64,000 bases of DNA from Nocardia africana NBRC 100379. Lineage in GTDB: Bacteria; Actinomycetota; Actinomycetes; Mycobacteriales; Mycobacteriaceae. The stretch is taken from positions 372,001 through 436,000 of the forward strand of contig NZ_BDAV01000007.1 of the NCBI RefSeq assembly GCF_001612635.1, in the 5' to 3' direction. A program made the position numbers and the translations under genes. Positions 49,414 to 58,036 of the stretch are shown here, in pieces (positions within the stretch are counted from its first letter, which is position 1; every line of letters starts with the position of its first letter). The notes beneath the pieces are model-generated. The model saw nothing but the letters and a program-made list of their open reading frames with translations. It searched no databases and was not told the DNA's origin.

Positions 49414-49674
49414 CTACTCCGGCGGCACGTGGACGAATCCCACCGATTCGTACAGGTGCACGGCGTCGGCCAGGCGGCCGTTGCTCGCCAGGAACAGCGA
49501 GGTCGCGCCGCATGCGCGCGCGTGGTCGATGGCGGCGTTCAGCAGCAGGCGGCCGATGCCCCGGCCACGCACCCGCGGCGCGACCGCCATCTTCGAGATC
49601 TCGAAAACGCCCGGATCCTCCGCGACGAGGGCGACGCACCCGACGCGGTCGTCACCGTCGCGCGCGATCAGCAC
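49414..49674 (-). CDS. Truncated GNAT acetyltransferase
   Basis: An 86-aa frame covering the C-terminal two-thirds of a GNAT domain: VGCVALVAEDPGVFEISKMAV, then the acetyl-CoA loop RVRGRGIGRLLLNAAIDHA, and LYESVGFVHVP at the end. Typical GNATs are about 150 residues and have a first strand-helix-helix unit before this; it is missing. Reading upstream past GTG 49674 gives only a Gly/Arg-rich stretch. The gene may be broken by a deletion at about 49680-49700 (see the next entry). A rescue start at GTG 49674 would make a short form lacking alpha-1/alpha-2. Confidence 0.65.
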   Translation of the reverse strand: MLIARDGDDRVGCVALVAEDPGVFEISKMAVAPRVRGRGIGRLLLNAAIDHARACGATSLFLASNGRLADAVHLYESVGFVHVPPE

Positions 49675-49856
49675 CTGCCCGCCCCGCGCCGCGCAGCGCG
49701 ACCTTCACGGCGCCGGCCTCGGCGCGCATCGTCCCGCTGACCGGCACCGACACCGGCACAACCATGTACACCGCGCACCGCACCGCTGACGAGCGAGCGC
49801 TGGTCCACAATCCGCTCGCCCTGCTGCCCGGCCCGGGCACGGCGTGAGGGCGGCGG
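49675..49856 (+). other. Possible 3' remnant of a plus-strand gene
   Basis: Between the truncated GNAT and the aldehyde dehydrogenase. On the plus strand a frame ending with TGA at 49845-49847 reads protein-like for about 48 residues (TGTDTGTTMYTAHRTADERA, then HNPLALLPGPGTA) but has no start; further upstream it is antisense to GNAT. It may be the tail of a gene lost by the same deletion that cut GNAT. Family not recognised. Confidence 0.35.
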
Positions 49857-51392
49857 TCAGGACAGCAGTTTGCGCATGATCTTGTTGCCGAACCCGTAGC
49901 GGATGAGACCGTCGAGGTTGCGAATGGTCTTCTCCGAGTAGGGGTACCAGATGCTTTCCCCCTTGGGCTGCCAGCGGTCGATCAGGACCGGCTGGGCGTG
50001 GGTGAAGCCGCGCAGCGCACCCGGGCCGTTGACCTGGCCGACGCCGCTGTCCTTGCGCCCGCCGAAGGGCGCCTCGGGCACACCGTAGATGACGGCCGCG
50101 TCGTTGTGCACGACGGAACCGGTGGTGAGCTGGGCCGCGATGCGCCGGGCCTTCGCGGCGTCCTTGGTGAACACCGAACCGCTCAGCCCGTATTTGCAGT
50201 CGTTGGCCAGCCGGATGGCCTCGTCCTCGTCCCGGACCCGCATGATGGCGGTGACCGGACCGAACGTCTCCTCGGTCATCAAGTCCATGTCGTGGTGCAC
50301 GCCGACGACGACGGTGGGCTGGAAGTACAGGCCGTCGCCGGTGTCGGCCGCGCCGCCCACCACGATGTCGGCGCCCTTGGCCTTCGCGTCGTCGATGTGC
50401 CGGATCACGATGTCGCGCTGGCGATCCCAGAACAGCGGGCCCATATCGGTGTCGCCGGGACCGTAGGTGACCGCCGCCGCCTTCTCGGTGACCAGGCGGA
50501 TGAATTCGTCCGCGACGCTGTCGACCACATAGATGCGCTCCACGCTCATGCAGACCTGGCCGGTGTTGAACATCGACAGATACACCGCGCCGGCGGCGGC
50601 CCGCTCGAGATCGGCGTCCGCGCAGACGATCATGGCGTCCTTGCCGCCCAGTTCCAGGGTGCACGGCAGCAACCGGGTCGCGCAGGCGGCCGCGATCTTG
50701 CGACCGGTGCCGACGCTGCCGGTGAAACACACCTTGTCGATATCCGAATCGACCAGTGCCGCACCGGTTTCGCCGTCGCCGTGCAGCACCTGCACGACAT
50801 CCTCCGGCACCCCCGCCTCGTGCAGCACCCGCGCCACCCATTCACCCGAGCGCGGCGTCACCTCGGACGGTTTGAACACCACGGTGTTGCCGGCGACCAG
50901 CGCCTGCACCACCGGATTGAGCGACAGCACGAACGGCGCGTTCCACGGTGTCACGACACCGATCACGCCGAGCGGCTGATACTGCATGTACAGCTTCTTC
51001 AGCGGTTTGAGATACCCGTGCAGCCGCTGCCGGTGCGAGCGCAGATCGCGCCGGGCGCGCCCGGTCCAGTAGTTGAGGAAGTCGCAGGCGGGCACGATCT
51101 CGACGCCGAGCGCCTCGGCCTCCGGCTTACCGGTCTCGGTGCGGATGGTCTCGGCGATCTCCGCGCGCCGGGCGACGATCACACCGACGGCGGCACGCAG
51201 GATCTCGGCACGCTCGGCGATGCTGCGGGCGGCCCACGCGGGCTGCGCGGCACGGGCACGCGCGACCGCGCTCTGCACCTCGGCGGTGGTGTCCACCTCG
51301 AGTTCGCCGATGCGCCGGCGATCCACCGGACTGTCCAGCGCCAGCGTGCGCCGGTCGCCCTCGGTCGTCGGCAGTGGGTGGACGATGGCCAT
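49857..51392 (-). CDS. NAD(P)-dependent aldehyde dehydrogenase
   Basis: A 511-aa aldehyde dehydrogenase superfamily enzyme. The NAD-binding FTGSVGTGRKI, the general base Glu in LELGGKDAM (about residue 258), the catalytic Cys in NTGQVCMSVERI (about 291) and the ETFGPV motif are all present. It would oxidise an aldehyde to the acid. ATG 51392 has GGGGAAG upstream. A 7-bp dyad at 51494-51519, about 100 nt upstream, may be an operator. With the alcohol dehydrogenase and acyl-CoA synthetase of the divergent operon it fits an alcohol to aldehyde to acid to CoA-ester route. The C-terminal extension after SEKTIRNLDG is slightly longer than usual. Confidence 0.92.
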   Translation of the reverse strand: MAIVHPLPTTEGDRRTLALDSPVDRRRIGELEVDTTAEVQSAVARARAAQPAWAARSIAERAEILRAAVGVIVARRAEIAETIRTETGKPEAEALGVEIVPACDFLNYWTGRARRDLRSHRQRLHGYLKPLKKLYMQYQPLGVIGVVTPWNAPFVLSLNPVVQALVAGNTVVFKPSEVTPRSGEWVARVLHEAGVPEDVVQVLHGDGETGAALVDSDIDKVCFTGSVGTGRKIAAACATRLLPCTLELGGKDAMIVCADADLERAAAGAVYLSMFNTGQVCMSVERIYVVDSVADEFIRLVTEKAAAVTYGPGDTDMGPLFWDRQRDIVIRHIDDAKAKGADIVVGGAADTGDGLYFQPTVVVGVHHDMDLMTEETFGPVTAIMRVRDEDEAIRLANDCKYGLSGSVFTKDAAKARRIAAQLTTGSVVHNDAAVIYGVPEAPFGGRKDSGVGQVNGPGALRGFTHAQPVLIDRWQPKGESIWYPYSEKTIRNLDGLIRYGFGNKIMRKLLS

Positions 51393-51493
51393 GGTCTTCC
51401 CCTCGGTCGGAGCTGGCGTTCCAATGCGATGTCGGTTGTGACACAAGGTGTGTCGCAACGAATCGACGCACGGCGGACACGCCTCGTGAACTA

Positions 51494-51519
51494 GTAGACA
51501 ACTTACCAAAACTGTCTAC
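51494..51519 (-). promoter_or_regulatory. 7-bp dyad upstream of the aldehyde dehydrogenase gene
   Basis: GTAGACA (51494-51500) and TGTCTAC (51513-51519), spacer 12 nt. On the minus strand TAGACA could serve as -35. The dyad resembles TetR-type operators; the TetR gene at 52597-53241 is the obvious candidate regulator. Confidence 0.5.
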
Positions 51520-51581
51520 CCATTGCGAGAACTTGTTCTAGATTTTCCGCCGAACCGGCACCCGCGGACCGCCCGCGGAGG

Positions 51582-52163
51582 CTACTTGTAGCCTCGCTTC
51601 AGCAGGAATTTCGCCCCCGCGTCGAATCCGTCCGGATTCAGTACGTCGAATCCGAAGGCGTCGGCGAGCCGGTTGGTCGTGTTGAAGGCGGCGCAGACGG
51701 CCAAAGCGTCCTCGACCTGTCGGGGGGACACTCCGGCCGACAGGACCTTGCGGACGTCGTCGGCGGTGACCTCTCCGTCGCGGGTCAGCGCGCCCAGGAG
51801 CAGCAGCGTCTCGCGCAGGCCCGCATCGATCCGCGCGGATTCCGGATCGTCCAGCACCGCACGGACTTTCGCCTCGTCGGCGTACGCGCGCCCCGCGGTC
51901 GCGCTGTGGGCGCCGATGCAGAACGCGGAAGCGTTGACCTTCGACACGTACGCCGCCATCAACTCCCGGTCGGCGACCGACCACTCGGAGGGGCCGCGCA
52001 TCGCCGCGTGGGTGAACGCCTTCGCTCGCGCACCGTAGAACTCCGGGCGATAGAACACCAGCTTCGCCGCATCGGGCAGCGGCTGTCCGGAGAACACTCG
52101 GATGGCCGTGAACAGGAGTTTGGTTCCGGGCCGATAGCCGCGGTTCAAAATATCCGGTCGCAT
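51582..52163 (-). CDS. AhpD/CMD-like alkylhydroperoxidase-fold protein
   Basis: A 193-aa protein of the carboxymuconolactone decarboxylase/AhpD superfamily. It has the helical core with SKVNASAFCIGAHSATAG, where the family's CxxC...H active site is reduced to a single Cys and His, and a second half (DVRKVLSAGVSPRQVEDALAVCAAFNTTNRLADAF) typical of the uncharacterised peroxidase-related branch. May detoxify peroxides or act in ring cleavage metabolism. ATG 52163 overlaps the stop of the upstream gene by one nucleotide (TGATG), so they are coupled. Confidence 0.85.
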   Translation of the reverse strand: MRPDILNRGYRPGTKLLFTAIRVFSGQPLPDAAKLVFYRPEFYGARAKAFTHAAMRGPSEWSVADRELMAAYVSKVNASAFCIGAHSATAGRAYADEAKVRAVLDDPESARIDAGLRETLLLLGALTRDGEVTADDVRKVLSAGVSPRQVEDALAVCAAFNTTNRLADAFGFDVLNPDGFDAGAKFLLKRGYK

Positions 52164-52474
52164 CAGCCACGCTCCCGGGTCGCTTCGGCCAGCGCCGCGA
52201 GTCCGGCGTCGTACTGGCGTGCGGATTGCCCGACCGCGGCGGCGATCACCAGTTCGACGATCTCGTCCTCGCCGAATCCCGATGCCCGCGCGGCCGCGAA
52301 GTCGGCATCGGTCACCTCGGTCGGCCGGGTCGCGACCTTGTCGACGAGTTCACGCAGCGGAGGTGGCCCGGCGTTGGCGAAGGCTTGCGCACGCTGCTCC
52401 CGCGGGGTACTGCCGTCGCCGTCGCGAATCCGCTCCACCAGGGCGCGGAATATCGCGCGCGTGTCCTGCGCCAT
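52163..52474 (-). CDS. Small CMD-like partner protein
   Basis: A 103-aa protein with one CMD-like helical hairpin (DADFAAARASGFGEDEIVELVIAAAVGQSARQYDAGLAAL), lacking the catalytic cysteine. It is coupled to the AhpD-like gene through a TGATG overlap and probably forms a complex with it or regulates it. ATG 52474 is preceded by GGAGG. The gene lies 122 nt from the TetR gene, in the same direction. Confidence 0.75.
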   Translation of the reverse strand: MAQDTRAIFRALVERIRDGDGSTPREQRAQAFANAGPPPLRELVDKVATRPTEVTDADFAAARASGFGEDEIVELVIAAAVGQSARQYDAGLAALAEATRERG

Positions 52475-52596
52475 CTCGCCTCCTCACAGCCGGTTCCCGT
52501 GCGATGGGCGCGAGCCGTGACGGGCAGGCGCCACGGACACGAATGTACGCCCCGGACGCCGGTTCGCATGCTCTACCGGCGAAAGAGGCACTGGTA

Positions 52597-53241
52597 TCAG
52601 GTCGTCTCGCGGAGCAGGCGGTCGAGACCTCCGGCGAGAAAGGCGACCTGATCCTCGTAGAAGGCGATCAGCACGTCGGTGGGCAGCGGATCGGGATGGG
52701 CGTGCCAGTCCGACGCCCGGGCGAGCGCTTGCAGAAATCCCATCAGGGCGATGGCCCAGCGCGATTCCAGCCGTGCGGGATCGGCATCGGGGAAGGTGCG
52801 GCGCACCTGAACGTGGAGCTGCTCGCGCAGGTTCTCCTCCACCACGCGCAGGGCGGGATGATCGCGCGCCGAGACCTGAGTGACGATTTTGACCCACCGC
52901 ATACCGCGAGTGCGGTGTCGCAGTAGCAGATCGCGGTAGGGCTCGGTGACGGCGCGCACCAGCTCCTCGGTGGTCGGCGCCTCGGCACGCGCGGCGAGCC
53001 GGCCGGCATGGGCGCGGATGCTGTCGCGCACCGCGGCGCCGAGATCCAGCAGCACCGCCGCGATCAGATCGTCCTTGGTGCCGAAGTGATAGTTGACCGA
53101 CGCCGGTCCCAGACCGGCGGCCGCGTTCACCGCACGCACCGACACCGCGTCCACCCCGTGCGCGGCGAACAGGCGCTCGGCCGTCTTGACGAGCCGGCTA
53201 CGCGTCGCGTTGCCCTGGCGGTTGGGCGCGGGAGCCGTCAC
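52597..53241 (-). CDS. TetR-family transcriptional regulator
   Basis: A 214-aa repressor. The N-terminal HTH (about residues 14-60: RSRLVKTAERLFAAHGVDAVSVRAVNAAAGLGPASVNYHFGTKDDL) is a clear TetR domain; the C-terminal ligand domain (DLLLRHRTRGMRWVKIVTQV onward, AIALMGFLQALARASDW) resembles regulators of the TetR_C group tied to lipid or aromatic degradation. GTG 53241 is used. It is divergent from the luciferase-like monooxygenase gene, and three palindromes lie in the shared region. It most likely controls both flanking catabolic operons. Confidence 0.9.
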   Translation of the reverse strand: MTAPAPNRQGNATRSRLVKTAERLFAAHGVDAVSVRAVNAAAGLGPASVNYHFGTKDDLIAAVLLDLGAAVRDSIRAHAGRLAARAEAPTTEELVRAVTEPYRDLLLRHRTRGMRWVKIVTQVSARDHPALRVVEENLREQLHVQVRRTFPDADPARLESRWAIALMGFLQALARASDWHAHPDPLPTDVLIAFYEDQVAFLAGGLDRLLRETT

Positions 53242-53295
53242 GGGATCACCCTCCGTACTGGTTCGGTCGATCTGATCTGCCGAGGAACTTTATCG

Positions 53296-53380
53296 CATAC
53301 GCGTATGGAAAGTATTGCGGTGCAGAAATTCTCGCGTCGTCTCGGTCACCGAGACCGGAAACTTTTGGATCAACTGATCC
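53296..53380. promoter_or_regulatory. Three palindromes in the TetR/LLM divergent region
   Basis: CATACGCGTATG (53296-53307, 12 bp), GTCTCGGT-C-ACCGAGAC (53339-53355) and GGATCA-AC-TGATCC (53367-53380). All are perfect. At least one is expected to be the TetR operator; the first is nearest the TetR start, the last nearest the monooxygenase start. Confidence 0.6.
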
Positions 53381-53441
53381 ATGTTAAGCAGGACACAGCG
53401 CGGTGAAACAGATCACAGACGCGCCGTTCGAAGGAGACTCC

Positions 53442-54626
53442 GTGCACCCGTCCGAATCCTTGCGATTCGGGGCCTTCCTCGCCCCGTACCACCCCCTGAA
53501 CGCCGATCCCGCCCTGCAGCTGCGCCGCGACATCGATCTGATGGAACACCTGGACCATCTCGGATTCGACGAGGCATGGATGGGTGAGCATCATTCGACC
53601 GGCGCCGAAATCGTGCCCGCGCCCGACGTTTTCATCGCGGCCGCGGCCGAACGGACGCAGCGGCTGCGCTTCGGCACCGGGGTGGTGTCACTGCCCTACC
53701 ATCACCCGCTGGTCACCGTCGACCGCATCACCCAGCTCGATCTGCAGACCCGAGGTCGGCTGATCTTCGGCACCGGGCCGGGCAAGATCCCGCTCGACGC
53801 GCACATGATGGGCATCGACCCCTCCTGCCAGCGCAGGCGCCAGGGCGAGGCGCTCGAGGCGATCCTGGCGCTGCTGCGCGGCGACGTGGTGACCATGTCC
53901 ACCGATTGGTTCACCCTGCGCGACGCGCGGGCACAGCTTCCCACCTATGATCCGGCCGGAATCGAGATCGCCACGGCCTCCACCGTCTCCCCCAACGGCT
54001 CGGTGCTCGCCGGCACCCACGGCCTGTCCCTGCTGTCGCTCGCCGCCGGCTCACCCGCGGGATTCGATGTGCTGGACCGCAATTGGGGGATCTACGAGAA
54101 GGTGTGCGCGGAACACGGCCACAGCGCGGACCGATCGCGATGGCGGCTGGTCAATCCGATGTTCCTCGCCGAAACCCGCGCCGACGCCGAGCGCGCCGTC
54201 TCGCGCCGGATCGGATCGATGGCGGCGTATGTGAACCGCCAGACCGGCCGGCGACCCGACTGGGCCGAATCCGGCAGCGGGATCATCGACCACTGGCGCA
54301 ACGACAGCCTCGGCGAATTCGGCCAGGCCGTCATCGGGACACCGGACGAGGCGATCGCCCAGATCGACAGGCTCCTGGACAAGACCGGCGGATTCGGCAC
54401 CCTGCTGATCCTGCATGTCGACATGGCCGACTGGGAGGACACCAAACGCAGCTACGAACTGTTCGCCTCGGAGGTGATTCCGCACTTCCGCCGCCGCAAC
54501 CTGGGCCGCGAGGCGAGTCTGCAGTACGCCGAGGACCACCGCGAGCGCCTGATCGGCGGACTGGTCACCGCGATCACCAAGGCCCACACCGACTACTACG
54601 GCGACACCGCCGCGACAGGAGCGTGA
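53442..54626 (+). CDS. LLM-class flavin-dependent monooxygenase
   Basis: A 394-aa luciferase-like monooxygenase with the alkanal monooxygenase pattern: LRFGAFLAPYHPLNADP, DHLGFDEAWMGEHH, LRFGTGVVSLPYHHPL and RGRLIFGTGPG. Such enzymes use reduced FMN and oxygen on cyclic ketones, ethers, alkanes or sulfonates. GTG 53442 has a GAAGGAGA site 5 nt upstream and is preferred to GTG 53403. It starts an operon with a zinc alcohol dehydrogenase (4-nt gap) and, after 82 nt, an acyl-CoA synthetase. The long C-terminal part (residues 320-394) fits the two-component monooxygenase subgroup; no flavin reductase gene is nearby. Confidence 0.88.
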   Translation: MHPSESLRFGAFLAPYHPLNADPALQLRRDIDLMEHLDHLGFDEAWMGEHHSTGAEIVPAPDVFIAAAAERTQRLRFGTGVVSLPYHHPLVTVDRITQLDLQTRGRLIFGTGPGKIPLDAHMMGIDPSCQRRRQGEALEAILALLRGDVVTMSTDWFTLRDARAQLPTYDPAGIEIATASTVSPNGSVLAGTHGLSLLSLAAGSPAGFDVLDRNWGIYEKVCAEHGHSADRSRWRLVNPMFLAETRADAERAVSRRIGSMAAYVNRQTGRRPDWAESGSGIIDHWRNDSLGEFGQAVIGTPDEAIAQIDRLLDKTGGFGTLLILHVDMADWEDTKRSYELFASEVIPHFRRRNLGREASLQYAEDHRERLIGGLVTAITKAHTDYYGDTAATGA

Positions 54627-54630
54627 ATCG

Positions 54631-55701
54631 ATGCGTGCCGTGGGATATCTCGACGGGGAATTCGCTGTCACCGAGGTCCCCGATCCACCGGCTCCCGGCG
54701 CGGGCCAGGTCCGTATCGCGGTCGCCGCATGCGGGATCTGCGGCAGCGACCTGTCGATGGCCAAGGACGCCCGGCGGTTCGTCCAGGTCGCCGCAGACAG
54801 CGGTTATCCGCTGGCCACCTTCGACATCGAACGACCGGTGGTGCTGGGACACGAATACGCCGGAACGATCGTCGAAACGGGCTCGGGCGTCACGGATTTC
54901 GCGGTGGGCGACCGGGTGGCGGGCATCGGGCTGGCCACCGAGGCCGCGACCGGCATCCCGACGATCATCGGCTATTCCAACGACTATCACGGCGCGTTCG
55001 GCGAATACATCGTGGTGGACAGCGTCTGGGTCCGGCGCGTCCCCGACGGGCTGCCGCTCGAGCATGCCACGCTGGCCGAACCGCTGCACGTCGGCGAGAT
55101 GCACGTGCAGCAATCCGGTTTGCGGGCCGGTGATTCCGCGCTCGTCATCGGTTGCGGCGCCATCGGACTGGGAGCGATCATCGCCGCCAAGGCACACGGC
55201 GCGGGTGTGATCGTCGCCTCCGAACCGTCACCCAAGCGCCGCGCGCTGGCGCTCGCCGTGGGCGCGGACGCCGCCGTCGACCCCGCCGAACAAGATCCGG
55301 TGCAGGTGTGGAGTTCGCTTGCCGCGGAGCGTGGTTCGCTGGTCGATCCGGGTGCCACGGGTACCCTGATCGCCTACGAATGCAGCGGCCGGCCGGGCAT
55401 GCTCGACACCCTCCTGCACCAGTTGCCGTTCGATTCGCGCATCCAGGTACTGGCCGCGGGATTCGCGACCGAGACCATCGTTCCGGTGGTGGGCCAGTTC
55501 CGACGCATCGCGGTCAACTTCGGGCACGGACCCTACGAGGACGCCTACGACATCACGCTGCGGCGCCTGGCGTCCGGGGAGATCGACGCCGAGGCGATCA
55601 TCACCGGCCGCGTGGGACTCGACGGGGTGGCCGACGCGTTCACCGCCCTGCGCGCACCCGACGAGCACGTGAAGATCCTCGTCCTGCCGGAGCGCCGGTG
55701 A
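54631..55701 (+). CDS. Zinc-dependent alcohol dehydrogenase (MDR family)
   Basis: A 356-aa medium-chain dehydrogenase. The catalytic zinc ligands are visible as CGICGSD (Cys about 34), GHEYAGTI (His-Glu about 74-75) and the Glu in TLAEPLHVGEMH (about 150). NAD(P) binding: VIGCGAIGLGAI. The structural zinc lobe with four Cys is absent, replaced by a shorter loop, as in many actinobacterial branches. It would oxidise an alcohol made or released by the monooxygenase step. ATG 54631 is 4 nt after the previous stop. Confidence 0.9.
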   Translation: MRAVGYLDGEFAVTEVPDPPAPGAGQVRIAVAACGICGSDLSMAKDARRFVQVAADSGYPLATFDIERPVVLGHEYAGTIVETGSGVTDFAVGDRVAGIGLATEAATGIPTIIGYSNDYHGAFGEYIVVDSVWVRRVPDGLPLEHATLAEPLHVGEMHVQQSGLRAGDSALVIGCGAIGLGAIIAAKAHGAGVIVASEPSPKRRALALAVGADAAVDPAEQDPVQVWSSLAAERGSLVDPGATGTLIAYECSGRPGMLDTLLHQLPFDSRIQVLAAGFATETIVPVVGQFRRIAVNFGHGPYEDAYDITLRRLASGEIDAEAIITGRVGLDGVADAFTALRAPDEHVKILVLPERR

Positions 55702-55746
55702 TGCGGCGGGGACGAATGGCGGGGATGCACCGGCCTCGCGAATTCC

Positions 55747-55774
55747 CCGACAAACTAGTTGGACGTCCGATAAT
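55747..55774 (+). promoter_or_regulatory. Candidate promoter giving a leaderless mRNA
   Basis: -35-like CCGACA (55747-55752), 16-nt spacer, -10 GATAAT (55769-55774). Transcription would begin at about 55781-55784, at the ATG itself, and no ribosome site precedes that ATG. Leaderless transcripts are frequent in actinobacteria. Confidence 0.45.
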
Positions 55775-55783
55775 CTGGCGCCT

Positions 55784-57322
55784 ATGAGTCTCGATCCCCG
55801 CACGCACACCATCGACGGCGTGCTGCACCGTTCGGCGGCGAAGGTTCCCGGCCGCACCGCGCTGACATTCGAAGGCCGGGCCTACACCTACCGGGAACTC
55901 GACGCCGCGGTCACCCGGGCGGCGGCCCATCTGCTCGACCTCGGCTTGACCGCGGGCGATCGGGTCGCCGCCTACGGCACCAATTCCGACGCGTACGTGA
56001 TCGGCTTCCTCGCCTGCGCCCGGGCGGGCCTGGTGCACGTACCGGTGAACTACGCCCTGAAGGGCGGGGAGCTGAGTTATCTCGTCTCGCAGTCGGGCGC
56101 GCGGGCCGTCCTGGCCGACCCCGCCCTGATCGGCACGCTCGACCAGGTGCGCGGCGATCTCACCGCGGTCGAGTACGTCGTCCCGCTGCGGGACGCCGAC
56201 GGCTCGCTGCGGGCCGTCGCCGACGCGGCGGGCGAGGTCTCCGATTGCTCTTCCCGGGCCTGCGCCACCGACCTCGCCCAACTGCTCTACACCTCGGGCA
56301 CGACGTCGAAACCCAAGGGCGCCATGATGACTCACGAGGCGCTCGTCTTCGAATACGTCTCATCGGTGATCGCGCTGGACCTGCACGCGGACGACAATCC
56401 GCTCATCGCCATGCCGCTGTACCACTCGGCGGGCATGCACGTGTTCATGCTGCCCTATCTGTCGGTCGGCGCGACCGTGCACCTCATGGCCACCCCGGAC
56501 ATCCCGGAGATTCTGCGCCGGGTCGAACAGGACCGCATCGGTTCACTGTTCCTCGCCCCGACCGTCTGGGTGCCGCTGTCGAACCACCCCGACCTCGACC
56601 GCCGCGACCTCTCCTCGCTGCGCAAGGCCCAGTACGGTGCCTCGATCATGCCGGTGACCGTGCTGAACCGGCTGCGGGAACGCTATCCCGAGCTGGGCTT
56701 CTACAACTGTTTCGGACAATCGGAGATCGGGCCGCTGGCCACGGTGCTACGCCCGGAGGCACACGCCGAACGGCCGTCGTCGTGCGGGCGGCCGGTGTTC
56801 TTCGTGGAAACCCGCGTGGTCGACACCGACGGCAACGATGTCGGCCCCGGCGAGCCGGGTGAGGTCCTCTACCGCTCACCACAGCTGTGCCGTGGGTACT
56901 GGGACAATCCCGGAGCGACCGCCGAGGCGTTCCGCGACGGCTGGTTCCACTCCGGCGACCTGGTGACGCGGGATGCCGACGGCTACATCACCGTCGTCGA
57001 CCGGATCAAGGACGTCATCAACACCGGCGGTATCCTCGTCGCCTCCCGCGAGGTGGAAGACGCCCTCTACACCCATCCCGCCGTCGCCGAGGTCGCGGTC
57101 ATCGGCACCCCGGACGAGAAGTGGATCGAGGCCGTCACCGCCGTCGTGGTCCTGCACGAGGGCCGTGAGACGACGGCCGATGCGCTGATCGCGCACGTCA
57201 AGGAGCTGATCGCACCGTTCAAGGTGCCCAAGCGTATCCGCTTCGCCGAGTCGCTGCCCCGCAACCAGAGCGGAAAGCTACTCAAACGTGAACTGCGCGA
57301 ACCGATTACGGCAGCCGAGTGA
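55784..57322 (+). CDS. Acyl-CoA synthetase (AMP-dependent ligase)
   Basis: A 512-aa ANL-superfamily ligase. Motifs: P-loop YTSGTTSKPKG (about residues 167-177), FGQSEIGP (A5), GWFHSGDL (A7), DRIKDVINTGG (A8) and the A10 lysine in SGKLLKREL. Length and motifs suit FadD-type CoA ligases, not fatty acyl-AMP ligases: the FAAL-specific insertion is not apparent. It would activate the acid made by the dehydrogenases to its CoA thioester. Probably expressed from its own promoter as a leaderless mRNA, although it may also read through from the upstream pair. Confidence 0.9.
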   Translation: MSLDPRTHTIDGVLHRSAAKVPGRTALTFEGRAYTYRELDAAVTRAAAHLLDLGLTAGDRVAAYGTNSDAYVIGFLACARAGLVHVPVNYALKGGELSYLVSQSGARAVLADPALIGTLDQVRGDLTAVEYVVPLRDADGSLRAVADAAGEVSDCSSRACATDLAQLLYTSGTTSKPKGAMMTHEALVFEYVSSVIALDLHADDNPLIAMPLYHSAGMHVFMLPYLSVGATVHLMATPDIPEILRRVEQDRIGSLFLAPTVWVPLSNHPDLDRRDLSSLRKAQYGASIMPVTVLNRLRERYPELGFYNCFGQSEIGPLATVLRPEAHAERPSSCGRPVFFVETRVVDTDGNDVGPGEPGEVLYRSPQLCRGYWDNPGATAEAFRDGWFHSGDLVTRDADGYITVVDRIKDVINTGGILVASREVEDALYTHPAVAEVAVIGTPDEKWIEAVTAVVVLHEGRETTADALIAHVKELIAPFKVPKRIRFAESLPRNQSGKLLKRELREPITAAE

Positions 57323-57351
57323 TCGGCCCCGGCGGTCACCACGGAGCTCGG

Positions 57352-57747
57352 TCACCACGGTCCGATGACATGATCGAGCAGGGCCAGCGCGAACGCGCCG
57401 ACGACCGCCAGCCCGAACCCCGCCGCGAAGGTGAGCGCCAGCGAACGCCCCAGCCGCCGGCCGGGCGCGCGCACGATCAGCAACCCCGCCGCACCACCGA
57501 GCACGGCCAGCAGCATGCCGCCGCCCGTCACGAGATAGAACACGGCGGCCAGCGCGGCGTTCACCGCCTCGCGCACTCCTTCGGCGTACACGCCGAAGGG
57601 AATCGGGAACCGATAGACGCTCGCCACCAGCGCCGCGGCAACCGGTGCGGTGAGCACGGCCGTCAGCGCACCCCACAGCACCACCGCCCACAGGGTCACC
57701 CCGTTCACCCGCGGCTCCCCCGCCGGATCGCCGTCCCCGAACCCCAT
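57352..57747 (-). CDS. Small polytopic membrane protein
   Basis: A 131-aa protein with three hydrophobic helices (about residues 17-40, 60-85 and 95-125) and a short charged N-terminal segment with DGDPAGEPR. No family recognised. ATG 57747 has GAGG at good spacing. It converges with the acyl-CoA synthetase gene (29-nt gap) and is divergent from the next membrane protein gene across 289 bp, which should hold both promoters and contains a dyad (GGAGCG/CGCTCC near 57869-57888). Confidence 0.65.
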   Translation of the reverse strand: MGFGDGDPAGEPRVNGVTLWAVVLWGALTAVLTAPVAAALVASVYRFPIPFGVYAEGVREAVNAALAAVFYLVTGGGMLLAVLGGAAGLLIVRAPGRRLGRSLALTFAAGFGLAVVGAFALALLDHVIGPW

Positions 57748-58036
57748 ACCTGACCTCGCGTTCCACCTGTCGCCGGGCACTGACTCACCACCGGGCTCGA
57801 ATGCCCTACTCTGCCAGAGCAAAACAGACGAACGCGCCGCACCGCCGGCTGGGTCGGTACCGCGGGGGGAGCGCACCCCTCCGCTCCGGCCGCCCGAATC
57901 GGCCGGTTGGCACGGCGGCCGATCGACGGTCCGCATCGCCACCCATGTCCTAGGGTTGTTCGCGGCGGCCCGAACTGCCCCACCCGTGCCCGACCCGAGG
58001 CCGCGCCCGCATCGGACGATCAGAAACGGGAGACCC

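Noticed and set aside
55784..57322. Acyl-CoA synthetase as the missing FAAL of the PKS locus
   Set aside because: It is 38 kb away, lacks an apparent FAAL insertion and sits in the catabolic cluster.
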